64,000 nucleotides of DNA from the NCBI GenBank assembly GCA_030765055.1, contig CM060958.1, positions 424,001 to 488,000 on the forward strand, read 5' to 3'. This document shows, piece by piece, positions 53,639 to 63,994 of the stretch. This DNA is from Mantis religiosa. Its lineage: Eukaryota; Arthropoda; Insecta; Mantodea; Mantidae. The notes beneath the pieces were generated by a model. The model saw only the letters and a program-made list of their open reading frames with translations. It was not told the DNA's origin and did not search any database. Positions within the stretch are counted from its first letter, which is position 1; each line of letters starts with the position of its first letter. The position numbers were made by a program, and so were the translations under genes.

Positions 53639-54580
53639 CAGGGTGTATATAAATGAATATCGGGGTTTTAACTCTTTATAATATTTATTACATTAAACTT
53701 ACAGTTATAAATGATATGTGAAATGAAAAAGCAACTCAAACAGTTTGGTTTGTTGGCACCAGTACGCATGTGCGTGCAATGTTTCTGCCGCAATCCGCCA
53801 GACAGTAGTAGTAGCAAAAATGGCGACTAGTAAACAGAAAGCGTTTTATGTTTTGCAGTTTGTAAAAGATCGAATCTGTAGTTACTGTGCAAGGTGCGTT
53901 CCACATTAAGTTCAGCTGTGATCCTCCTAGTGATAATAACATTCGTAGTAGATATCATCAATTTGAAGATACCGGCTGCCTTTATAAAGGGAAGAGCACG
54001 GGACGACCAAGAGTAAGTGAAGAGACTGTTGAGCGAGTGAGAGAGTCATTCACTCATAGCTCAAAGAAATCAGTCCGGAAGGCTAGTCATGAATTACAAG
54101 TTCCTGTGTCAACTGTTTGGAAAGTTGTAAGAAAACGCTTATGGCTACGTTCTTACCATTTACAGTTATTACAGGCTGTAAAGTTGACAGACCACGGATT
54201 ACATGCCAACTTCGCAAACAACATGTTGTTTCATGATGATGATGATTTTATGGATTGCGTTGTCTTCAGTGATGAATCGACCTTACACCTTAGTGGACAT
54301 GTTAACATTCATAGTGTGCGCATCTGGGGCTCAGAAAATCCTCACGGAATTGTACAAATGCAACGAGACTCCCCTAAAGTGAATGTTTTTGGTGCCGCAT
54401 CCCGGCGAAAAGTTTATGGGCCTTTCTTTTTTGGTGAACCTGTCACATTGAAAATTTATAAGGTTCTTGGTAAAACTGTTTGAGTTGCTTTTTCATTTGA
54501 CTTATCATTTATAACTGTAAGTTGAATGTAATAAATATTATAAAGAGTTAAAACCCTGATATTCATTTATATACACCCTG
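53639..54580 (+). mobile_element. Tc1/mariner-superfamily element with long TIRs, TA target
   Basis: TA (53637-53638 and 54581-54582) flanks CAGGGTGTATATAAATGAAT. The inverted repeats are about 108 bp with about five mismatches (53639-53746 and 54473-54580). At 942 bp it is internally deleted. Confidence 0.9.
53820..54483 (+). pseudogene. Transposase of the 53.6-kb element, truncated
   Basis: ATG at 53820 (MATSKQKAFYVLQFVKDR), frame change near 53878, then FEDTGCLYKGKSTGRPRVSEE and VRKASHELQVPVSTVWKVVR (two helix-turn-helix parts), VVFSDESTLHLSGHVNIH (first catalytic Asp) and RDSPKVNVFGAASRRKVYG. The frame then runs into the right TIR (LGKTV-stop), so the second and third catalytic residues are absent. 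Confidence 0.8.
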
Positions 54581-54582
54581 TA

Positions 54583-56429
54583 TCATCCCATAGGAGTTCT
54601 TTTACATGTCAGTTAATGTCACATTTAAAATCCATTGATCTGGACTGGGACCAGTACCTGTCACCCAGAATGACTCTATATACTAGAGAAATACACAATA
54701 GTGTACTGCAGGGTTGCTTGTTTATTTTATTCTATATATGCACTTTTCAAGACCTGGATATCAATTGTGGTTCAGTTCTAAAGAAAATATTTATGATTAT
54801 CTTCCAAAAGTAACTATTATTGTTTATTTAACGCTAAGAAATAACACTTAATAAAATAATATTTACATTTCTTTCTACATATGAACAAAAAATATATTTA
54901 AATAAGCAAATGTGCAATCTAAAAACTATCTTTTAAGCTTAAAAATGGAGAAAATAGAGTTGGGCATAAGTCATAGTAGGATTGGCAAAGGTATTGGAAT
55001 AATATACTTTTAAAATATTACATAAAATAGACATATGCCATTTTACTATATTGGGCAACAAATGTCAGGCAACACATTCTTCCAACTGCCAGAAAAAAGC
55101 GTGCATCACACAATGCAACATGTCCATTGCTTCCATAAAGCATTGTTATCAAACTGCGCTACCAACTTCACCATTGTCCAATGATCTGGGACTTAGTCAC
55201 AACGTCCTAGCTGGACGTAGTGACAAAACAGTAACAGGTGACCCATTGTTCTTACTATGGCAAATGCAACGCCACAATTCCTAATGACAATGCTTTCTCT
55301 ATTCAGCTGACAGTCGAACAGCGGCATGGTACTTCATATCCTACCAGACATGCCCAACCCTATATTCATTCTCCTACTTCAATTTTTGTGTTTTGAAAAG
55401 TCTTCAAAATGTTACCAGTTTTATATAAAATATTAATAAAATACTTAAGGGAAACTAGGATTCCCAGCCCTTCCTCTGTAATAATACTATTATTTAGCTT
55501 TTTCCACTTTAAGTCCCAAAAGTCAGTTTTTAATACAAATTTGCCTGTTCAAATCATTTGGGAAACGTTCATTGTTGAAAATGCATACATTTTAATGCAG
55601 TTGCCAGTAAACTACAATTTGTAAAATGTTCATTGTTGAAAATGCATACATTTTAATGCAGTTCCCAGAAAACTACAATTTGTACAACGTTGTCTTGATG
55701 TACAAATACACAACAAATTACGCTCAAAATATACATTTTAATTATGTCATCAATTTGAAAATTAAAAAGCATATGTCCAACTTAGTTCAAAATTTGTACA
55801 CTGAAAATGACATATTTAATATTGAATATAAACTGTAGATTCTTGAAAATGTGCTCCCAGATTGCCTAAATAAAACAGCAAAGTGAATTTTTGAATGTCT
55901 TAAGAAACGTATACAAATTTTGAACTCAAATATTGTTAAATTTGGGCCCAGCCTTCCTTGCTACCCTCAGCTGACACTCAAACTCAGAATGCAAGTTGGA
56001 GTAATAACCGTTCGTTACAGGTATTGTTAAACTCAACAAGATATGGCACAGTATCCAAAATTAAATGTATCACAGTAAATAATAAATATATAAATAAATA
56101 AATAAGTTATTGACAGACAATAAAGCTACCATGAAGATCACAAGCCGTCTACCTCACTACAACAGTTCTAGCTAACAAATAGTGGTGCTGTGTGTGTATG
56201 TGTGTACAACTTTGGAGGAATGTTAACTGCACACTTTTAATTAATTATTCATTCTTATTATTTGTTTTTCACACATTGGTATTTCCAAAATAAAAGAAAA
56301 TTATAGACAAAACAGATTTTTCTACTATTTATCTTTAGAGGGTATAGGAGTAATATGTTGCAGACAAAACATAGGTCTCATTGGAAGTAAATCCAAGAGT
56401 AGCAGCTTTTGATAAACGGGTTAGTGGAC
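54583..56429. other. Mostly unassigned; one 59-bp tandem duplication
   Basis: GTTCATTGTTGAAAATGCAT...ACAATTTGTA is duplicated at about 55566-55685. Short ORFs over it are repeats of each other. Nothing else is recognised. Confidence 0.45.
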
Positions 56430-58740
56430 TGGACTGGACTATGCTACAGAAGGGATTCACACAGAGGTCCAAACTTGGTCTATTGTACCTATGTCCCCAA
56501 GTGGAACATCTCTGGGAGGAAGGATGAGGTGAGAGGAAACAGAGGGACTGGACTGGACTGGACTATTCTATGGAGGTTCAAACTTGGTCTATTGTACCTA
56601 TGTCCCCAAGTGGAACATTTCTGGGAGGAAGGATGAGGTGAGAGGAGACAGAGGGACTGGACTGGACTATTTTATGGAGGTCCAAACTTGGTCTATTGTA
56701 CCTATGTCCCCAAGTGGGGCATCTCTGGTAGGAAGGATGAGGTGAGAGGAAACAGAGGGACTGGACTATTCTATGGAGGTCCAAACTTGGTCTATTGTAC
56801 CTATGTCCCCAAGTGGAACATTTCTGGGAGGAAGGATGAGGGGAGAGGAAACAGAGGGACTAGACTGGACTATTCTATGGAGGTCCAAACTTGGTCTATT
56901 GTACCTATGTCCCCAAGTGGAACATTTCTGGGAGGAAGGATGAGGTGAGAGGAGACAGAGGGACTGGACTGGACTATTCTACAGAGGTCCAAACTTGGTC
57001 TATTGTACCTATGTCGGCAAGTGGGACATCTCTGGTAGGAAGGATGAGGTGAGAGGGAAAGAGGAACTAGACTGGACTATTCTATGGAGGTCCAAACTTG
57101 GTCTATTGTACCTATATCCCCAAGTGGGACATCCCTGGAGGAAGGATGAGGTGAGAGGAGACAGAGGGACTGGACTGGACTATTCTATGGAGGTCCAAAC
57201 TTGGTCTATTGTACCTATATCCCCAAGTGGGACATCCCTGGGAGGAATGATGAGGTGAGAGACAGAGGAGACAGAGGGACTGGACTGGACTATTCTACAG
57301 AGGTCCAAACTTGGTCTATTGTACCTATGTCGGCAAGTGGGACATCTCTGGTAGGAAGGATGAGGTGAGAGGGAAAGAGGAACTAGACTGGACTATTCTA
57401 TGGAGGTCCAAACTTGGTCTATTGAACCTATATCCCCAAGTGGGACATCCCTGGGAGGAATGATGAGGTGAGAGACAGAGGAGACAGAGGGACTGGACTG
57501 GACTATTCTACAGAGGTCCAAACTTGGTCTATTGTACCTATGTCCCCAAGTGGAACATTTCTGGGAGGAAGGATGAGGTGAGAGGAGACAGAGGGACTGG
57601 ACTGGACTATTCTACAGAGGTCCAAACTTGGTCTATTGTACCTATGTCCCCAAGTGGAACATTTCTGGGAGGAAGGATGAGGTGAGAGGAGACAGAGGGA
57701 CTGGACTGGACTATTCTACAGAGGTCCAAACTTGGTCTATTGTACCTATGTCGGCAAGTGGGACATCTCTGGTAGGAAGGATGAGGTGAGAGGGAAAGAG
57801 GAACTAGACTGGACTATTCTATGGAGGTCCAAACTTGGTCTATTGAACCTATATCCCCAAGTGGGACATCCCTGGGAGGAATGATGAGGTGAGAGACAGA
57901 GGAGACAGAGGGACTGGACTGGACTATTCTACAGAGGTCCAAACTTGGTCTATTGTACCTATGTCGGCAAGTGGGACATCTCTGGTAGGAAGGATGAGGT
58001 GAGAGGGAAAGAGGAACTAGACTGGACTATTCTATGGAGGTCCAAACTTGGTCTATTGAACCTATATCCCCAAGTGGGACATCCCTGGGAGGAATGATGA
58101 GGTGAGAGACAGAGGAGACAGAGGGACTGGACTGGACTATTCTACAGAGGTCCAAACTTGGTCTATTGTACCTATGTCGGCAAGTGGGACATCTCTGGTA
58201 GGAAGGATGAGGTGAGAGGGAAAGAGGAACTAGACTGGACTATTCTATGGAGGTCCAAACTTGGTCTATTGAACCTATATCCCCAAGTGGGACATCCCTG
58301 GGAGGAATGATGAGGTGAGAGACAGAGGAGACAGAGGAACTGGACTGGACTATTCTACAGAGGTCCAAACTTGGTCTATTGTACCTATGTCGGCAAGTGG
58401 GACATCTCTGGTAGGAAGGATGAGGTGAGAGGGAAAGAGGAACTAGACTGGACTATTCTATGGAGGTCCAAACTTGGTCTATTGAACCTATGTTCCCAAA
58501 AGGGACTTCCCTGGGAGCAAGGATGAGGTGAGAGGAGACAGAGGGACTGGACTGGACTATTTTACGGAGGTCCAAACTTGGTCTATTGAACCTATGTCCC
58601 CAAGTGAGACATCCCTGGGAGGAAGAATGAGGTGAGAGGAGAAGAGGGACTAGACTGGACTATGCTATGTAGGTCCAAACGTGGTCTATTGTACCTATTT
58701 CCCCAAGTGGGTCATCCCTGGGAGGAAGAATGAGAGGAGA
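56430..58740. repeat. Minisatellite, 22 monomers of 99-110 bp with a 213-bp higher-order dimer
   Basis: The anchor CCAAACTTGGTCTATT (one copy TCAAAC) recurs 22 times. Early spacings are irregular (110, 103, 99, 104, 104, 103). From about 57092 the array is mostly an alternation of a 103-bp type (GTCGGCAAGTGGGACATCTC) and a 110-bp type (ATATCCCCAAGTGGGACATC). It lies inside a SINE6-like repeat on the minus strand. Confidence 0.95.
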
Positions 58741-59131
58741 CAGGGCAACCGTCCTAAGGAGCCACAACAGTTCAGAGGGCAGAATCGTTACACTTTACCA
58801 GTTGGGAACTCCCTGGCAGACCAGAACAACAGCATTTCACCCTACTGCAGTTAAGAAACAGCCCCACCACACCGGCCTGGAGACCGGAGACCATCTTACC
58901 AAGAGCATATCATCCTGCCATGCAACGCTGAGACACCTGCTTACTCTTGTACCCTGAAAGAGATCACCAGATGATAGATGATGTAAAATAATAATGGAGA
59001 TGAAATGGAGGGACAGGAAATTTGGGGGATGTAATTAACTTACCCAGTATTTGCCTGGCAACCCAGGAAACCCCTGAGAAAACCCATGGCTTAGTTAGGT
59101 CAGCCATGAGGTTATAAGCCAGCTGCTCGGT
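58741..59131 (-). repeat. SINE6 5' portion flanking the minisatellite
   Basis: Read on the complement, 59131-58980 (GCCATGGGTTTTCTCAGGGG, ACTGGGTAAGTTAATT, TTTCATCTCCATTAT, TCTTTCAGGGT) matches the 8.6-kb SINE6. A unique spacer to 58741 then leads into the first monomer. Confidence 0.65.
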
Positions 59132-59249
59132 AAGCGGATTAGTGAGTTAGAGGTGTGTGTGGGGAGGGTGGTGAGACTACTTTTGTTTAAAGATATCTAA
59201 ACTGGAAATTAACTGTTCTTTCACATGTCTCCAAAGTTTGGAAAGCCAT

Positions 59250-59560
59250 ACTGAAAAATTAAATGTCATGGAACCACAGATCTCCCAGTCTCCGTCCAGT
59301 TGCTCTTAATCATTTAACTACCATGACAACATGTCAGCACAATGTTAAGTTTTTCAACTGACATGCATATTTCCCAGTAAACCACTAGAAGTTCTCATAT
59401 ACACCTGAGATGCATCCTATTAGGTCAATAAATGGAAATTAGCTGTGTTTAGGACAAGATTTGGAAAGGTCAATGCCGTTGCCAGGATATGACGAACCAT
59501 GTTATGATTAGAGTAACCCAGGTATGGCATTGAATGTTTTAGTCCTTTCCTATAAACTTG
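59250..59560. repeat. Highly diverged SINE1 copy with fold-back remnant
   Basis: Minus-strand TGAAAAATTAAATGTCATGG ... AACATGTCAGC ... CCCAGTAAACCACTAGAAG, then partial inverted pieces (GGTATGGCATTGAATGTTTT). No TSD recognised. Confidence 0.5.
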
Positions 59561-60093
59561 TGAATGTAACATTTGCTGTATTTAGAAGCCAAACCCTGGT
59601 CAATGACACTTGCATATCAAGTATTTGAGAAGTCACTGCAGTGTAGCTCTTAATGAGAGTACACTCCCACGAGAATGACTTGTGGCAATATTTGTGTGCA
59701 AAACAAAATTAAAGAGAGTGTACAGTGAAGTTGCATGTTTGGCCTAACTAATATCCTATTTCATTTTTATTATGGTTTGAATTTTGAAAATCCTACACTT
59801 TCCAAGAACATTTAATTTGTTATTGAAATAATTTCATCATAACTATTCTAAATAAAGCACTTATACCAACACACACACACGCACGCACACACAATGTTCG
59901 ATGCCACAAATACACATTGCCAACAAAAATAAAATGTACTAAGAACAGAAATGAAATGTTAGCAATGATTGTGGTTAGGAACGAGGCCAAGATGCCCTTG
60001 TCACATATCAGCACCAAATTATAGCTGCTTTCTTGTGGAACTTTGGGCAAATGCTCTCTGAAACAAACAAATCATTTATTTTAGAAGTTAAAA
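59561..60093. other. No recognisable gene; short CA/CG-rich microsatellite
   Basis: An ACACAC/GCAC run lies at about 59868-59892. A splice-acceptor-like TTTGTTTCAG on the minus strand at 60067-60058 opens a 76-codon frame that runs through the microsatellite. I do not trust it as an exon. Confidence 0.4.
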
Positions 60094-60105
60094 CATCTTA
60101 AATGT

Positions 60106-60397
60106 TAACTCCACTAACTATGATGTCCGGGCTTGTAGGCCGTGGTCCATTTTTACTACCTTCCAACGTTTCGCCGAAGGCTGCGTTCGGCATCATCAGG
60201 GTTCTAAGTATATAGACCCGGAGTCCAACACAAGTCTTGTGTTGGACTCCGGGTCTATATACTTAGAACCCTGATGATGCCGAACGCAGCCTTCGGCGAA
60301 ACGTTGGAAGGTAGTAAAAATGGACCACGGCCTACAAGCCCGGACATCATAGTTAGTGGAGTTAACGACGCCGGCCGTGAAAGCCTCAGTATTTATT
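60106..60397. mobile_element. PLE-D perfect palindrome insertion, 12-bp TSD
   Basis: CATCTTAAATGT at 60094-60105 and 60398-60409 is the TSD. A 131-bp-arm palindrome centred on 60235 (outer limits 60104-60366) matches base for base in my check. A 31-bp single tail (CGCCGGCCGTGAAAGCCT...) follows. Each arm carries a hammerhead-like core. Confidence 0.9.
60253..60345 (+). ncRNA. Hammerhead-like ribozyme motif, PLE-D (mirrored on the other arm)
   Basis: CTGATGA (60271-60277), stem GCCGAA/TTCGGC with loop CGCAGCC, GAAA (60298-60301), a minimal stem ACGT and T at the cleavage position. Helix I is supported in steps: CC/GG next to the core, ACT/AGT, then GGTC/GACC further out. All conserved core bases are present. 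Confidence 0.65.
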
Positions 60398-60409
60398 CAT
60401 CTTAAATGT

Positions 60410-60944
60410 GTTGTAGCTTTCAATATTTGAGGAGAAGACAATACACTGTCACATAGCATGTTGTATTATATAAAACACTTTAATTTGAGAAAAGGTAGAC
60501 TTTCATTGGCTGCAGTTAACACTAATGTAAAATCCAGATTATGTTATGAAGCAGGCTTTACACTGTACAACTTCTCAGGAATGATGCAAAAATTTGCTAA
60601 TTTTTTCTTTTGTTAGAACATGTTTCTAAGTTTGGCACTTAGTAATCAATCCCCTTGTTTCTAACCAGAAATCTCATAGTATTTCTAACTGAAAATTGAC
60701 TACAAACCTTCCACCTGATTAGGTTTTTATATATGTATTATACAGAAAAATTTGTTATTCTAGTGTGAATTTGTTGGCAGCCATTTCAGGCACAAGTAAC
60801 AGTAAAAGTTTGAAATACCCAAACTGAATATAAGCAGCAGTTATTTGCAAGCCATTATACAGTGGTCTGGATCAATCAGCAGTGAGTGCTCTTGCAGCAC
60901 AACAACCTCCAAGAAGACTTCAATTGAAACCCTGAAGATAATGG
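60410..60944. other. No recognisable feature
   Basis: AT-rich; the short minus ORF at 60841-61029 is a shadow of the PLE that follows. Confidence 0.4.
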
Positions 60945-62265
60945 AAGAAAGTGGATGATGCATTAAGATTACTTCATTTACAGAATTCTGCAATAAAATT
61001 TCCAAACATAGTAAAGAGAAAAACAACAAAATCCCTTTCTTAGACTTGAAACTAATCAGAAAACATACAAAACTATATACTATAATACTATCACCTTATT
61101 TGTTTATCCGTTCATGTGTTTACTGTTAATCTGTAATATAAAATTGTATTGACGAAGCCGATATTTCTGTAATTGGAAATCTTATGGTGAATAAATTTGA
61201 TTTGATTTTACAATTTGGCATACATATATAGGAAAGAAACACACACAGAAAACTTCATAAAATCAGATGGATACGACATAAGCATGCTAACTTACAGGCT
61301 GGTTAATGTACCTTTAAACAAGATGGAATATTTATTAATTCTTAGATGAGTCGTATTTATTACACATCTGCTTCACTTTCGTACCTATTTTGAGGACATG
61401 TTTCGCAAATCATCATTTGCATCTTCGGCTCTTATGCGACTAAAGCTTGATGCGAAACATGTCCTCAAAATAGATACGAAAGTGAAGCAGATGTGTAATA
61501 AATACGACTCATCTAAAAATTAATAATTATTTTGCTTCACTGTGGTGTTCCAATACAGTTAAATCTCAAGATGGAATATATCAAAGAGTACAATAATATA
61601 ATTCATATTGCAGAATACAATGGATTTAGTGCTGAATTAGTCAAAAAGAAAACTGATAAATTCAAAACACAACAGAGATGCAAACAAGTAACTACTCTTT
61701 CCCCAATCAGTAATAAAACTTCATACAGAAAATTTACATATTATCCCACAGCTACATACATTTTCCAAAAAGTCTTCAAAGAGCACAACATTACTTTGAC
61801 TCTGCAGAACAAATTATAAAAGAGAAACCTACAGAGAAAAACTCAGGTGCATACGAGAAAAACTGCAAAGGCTCTGACAACTTTTACATTGCAAAAGCTA
61901 AAAGGAATTTGAACATTGAGCTTAAAGAGCATTTTAGGAACATTAGGGACAAAGAAATAGACAAATTGGCGGTAGCGTAACATTTTTGGAATGAGAATCA
62001 CAATACAGAACAAGAAATCCATTTATTAAAAAGTGTTCAGGGTCCAACTGCATTAACCACGTGGAAAAAATCTTCATAAAGAAATATGAAAGAAAATTGT
62101 TTAATTTTGACACTACGTTTGATGAAAACTCAAACTTCAAGTTCATCAAGATACCAATAGATACGCCCCTATCACCTCCAAGGATATCACCAAATCAAAA
62201 TTCAACAGTCAACATTAGTTGAGGATGTTAGGAAGTTCCTAACGAAATGTGTTCTAGGTAAATGT
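60945..62265 (+). pseudogene. PLE-B C-terminal half with hammerhead-like end, carrying two insertions
   Basis: KKVDDALRLLHLQNSAIKF follows the RT catalytic region. At about 61079-61209 a LINE 3' tail (GTGAATAAATTTGATTTGAT) interrupts, and at 61332-61567 a PLE-A fold-back. Then EYNNIIHIAEYNGFSAEL, TTLSPISNKTSYRKF, VFKEHNITL, and the endonuclease remnant FYIAKAKRN (YIG Gly is Ala) with stops. The end has TTGAGGA, stem GTTAGG/CCTAAC and GAAA (62219-62247). Confidence 0.75.
61332..61567. repeat. PLE-A mini fold-back inserted in PLE-B, 12-bp TSD
   Basis: AAGATGGAATAT at 61320-61331 and 61568-61579. Two inverted tail pieces (61332-61449 and 61450-61567) are joined at AAGCTTGA|TGCGAAAC. The flanking PLE-B text resumes exactly after the TSD. 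Confidence 0.9.
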
Positions 62266-62414
62266 TTGTACAAGAGTGGAGAAAGTCACTTGAGTGGAGC
62301 ACATATCAGACCTTTTAATTAAAATAAAATAAATATTTGTTTAAACTTGGAAGTTGGAACTCATTTGGGTACATGTTGCTTTACAATTCATATTCTTTGG
62401 TTTTGGCTAACCTG

Positions 62415-62576
62415 TTACATGGATTCCATCTGTTCAGTCAGCTCCAGAATTGGGCTCTCACAGACAGGTTGCATTGGTGAAGAGATTGGCTGCCATGGAA
62501 GACTGCCGCCAGATGCACTTGCAGAAAGATATGTAGCAGCAGTTGTTGTTGCTGGTTGTGGAGGTGTTGCTGGCAT
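62415..62576 (-). CDS. Candidate terminal coding exon of an unidentified host gene
   Basis: On the complement an acceptor-like CTTGCATTAACAG precedes MPATPPQPATTTAATYLSAS...GGSLPWQPISSPMQPVCE...SPILELTEQMESM and stop (53 residues). Composition is Pro/Ser/Thr/Ala-rich with a short acidic-hydrophobic end, as in the C-terminal tails of regulatory proteins. The other two frames close early. It is higher in GC than its surroundings and not repeated in the window. I do not recognise it; a donor-like CAG|GTTAGC just past the stop leaves room for another reading. Confidence 0.4.
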   Translation of the reverse strand: MPATPPQPATTTAATYLSASASGGSLPWQPISSPMQPVCESPILELTEQMESM

Positions 62577-62589
62577 CTGTTAATGCAAG

Positions 62590-63194
62590 AAAACGTCAGT
62601 CATTTGATTTGACACTGCTGCAGCTAAGACCTGCAGTGCTGTACTCTCATGTTAATCAGTACAAATATGCAAATAAAAACTATTAAGAAATATTTGCTAG
62701 AAAATGCTTTCTACAATAATGAACAATTTAAGTACACCACTAAATACATTCAAAGTGTATAATTATTGTCTTAATGTGTATAAGTGTACATATAGTTTAT
62801 AGGTATGTGAAATTGAAACAGATTTGTAATTAAATGTTGTTATACTTGTATATAATTGTGACATATCCCATGCATTATTACTGATACTTCACATGCAACG
62901 GGAGCTGGTATACATTTTGTTCATGTCATTACTCTGACACATACAGCGGTGGCGAACAAGTGAGAAATGAAATTTATTTTTTGGATGCACCTTGTACTTG
63001 AATTTGACATTGTCTCTGAACTTCATACCTATTTGAAAGAAATCACCACTTCAGGGTAGCTGTTGAAGAAACCTAAATTTCCATTGCCATTTGACCTTCA
63101 TCACATGCATGACTTAAAGCAGATGTCTGTGGAGGAATTCTGGTTCCAGGATGGGAAATTGGCCCAATACAGTAGAACCATGTTCTGACAGCAG
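62590..63194. other. No recognisable feature
   Basis: AT-rich, possibly the intron upstream of the candidate exon. Confidence 0.35.
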
Positions 63195-63936
63195 TGACAG
63201 GCTTGAATCTCCAAATAAAACATCAATTTCTCTATGTTTTTACTGCTTGTGTGTGGGTCATAACAGCAGTGAGTTTCTACTGTCTCAGTTTAGTGTATCA
63301 CTTACAAGTAGTGTGATCTCACATCTACTTTAACATTACAAGTCCATTTGGCAATATTTTGTCTTGACTCTTGAAATAAAACATCAGTTTCTCTATGTTT
63401 GTTACTGCTTGTGTGTGGGTCATAACAGCAGTGAGCTTCTGCTGTCTCAGTTTAGTGTATCACTTACGCGTAGCATGATCTCACATCCGCTTTAACATTA
63501 GAAGTTCATTTGGCAATGTTTTGTCTTGACTCTCGAAATAAAACATCAATTTGTCTATGTTTGTTACTACTTGTGTGTGTCATAACAGCAGTGAGCTTCT
63601 GCTGTCTCAGTTTAGTGTATCACTTACGAGTAGCGTGATCTCACATCCGCTTTAACATTACAAGTTCATTTGTCAATGTTTTGGCTTAACTCTTGAAATA
63701 AAGCATCAATTTCTCTATGTTTGTTACTACTTGTGTGTGTGTCATAACAGCAGTGAGCTTCTGCTGTCTCAGTTTAGTGTATCACTTACAAGTAGTGCGA
63801 TCACACATCCACTTTAACATTAGAAGTTCATTTGGCAATGTTTTGTTTTGACTCTTGAAATAAAACATCAATTTCTCTATGTTTGTTACTGCTTGTGTGT
63901 GGGTCATAACAGCAGTGAGCTTCTGTTGTCTCAGTT

Positions 63937-63938
<2 letters not shown>
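63195..63938. repeat. Tandem repeat, 161-bp unit, about 4.6 copies
   Basis: AAATAAA(A/G)CATCA starts recur at 63213, 63374, 63536, 63696 and 63858 (spacing 160-162). Units carry TGTGTGGGTCATAACAGCAG and CAGTTTAGTGTATCACTTAC. The array breaks off into the GATA run. Confidence 0.9.

Positions 63939-63994
<56 letters not shown>

Noticed and set aside
56409..57258. Plus ORFs across the minisatellite (e.g. 56688-56948, 56995-57258)
   Set aside because: They repeat with the monomer and break whenever its length changes; no sign of selection on the peptide.
56430..58740. CRISPR-like array
   Set aside because: Units are contiguous 99-110 bp repeats with no unique spacers, in a eukaryotic context.
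59820..60057. Minus-strand exon after a TTTGTTTCAG acceptor
   Set aside because: The frame passes through a CA microsatellite and shows no recognisable domain; kept only as a remark.
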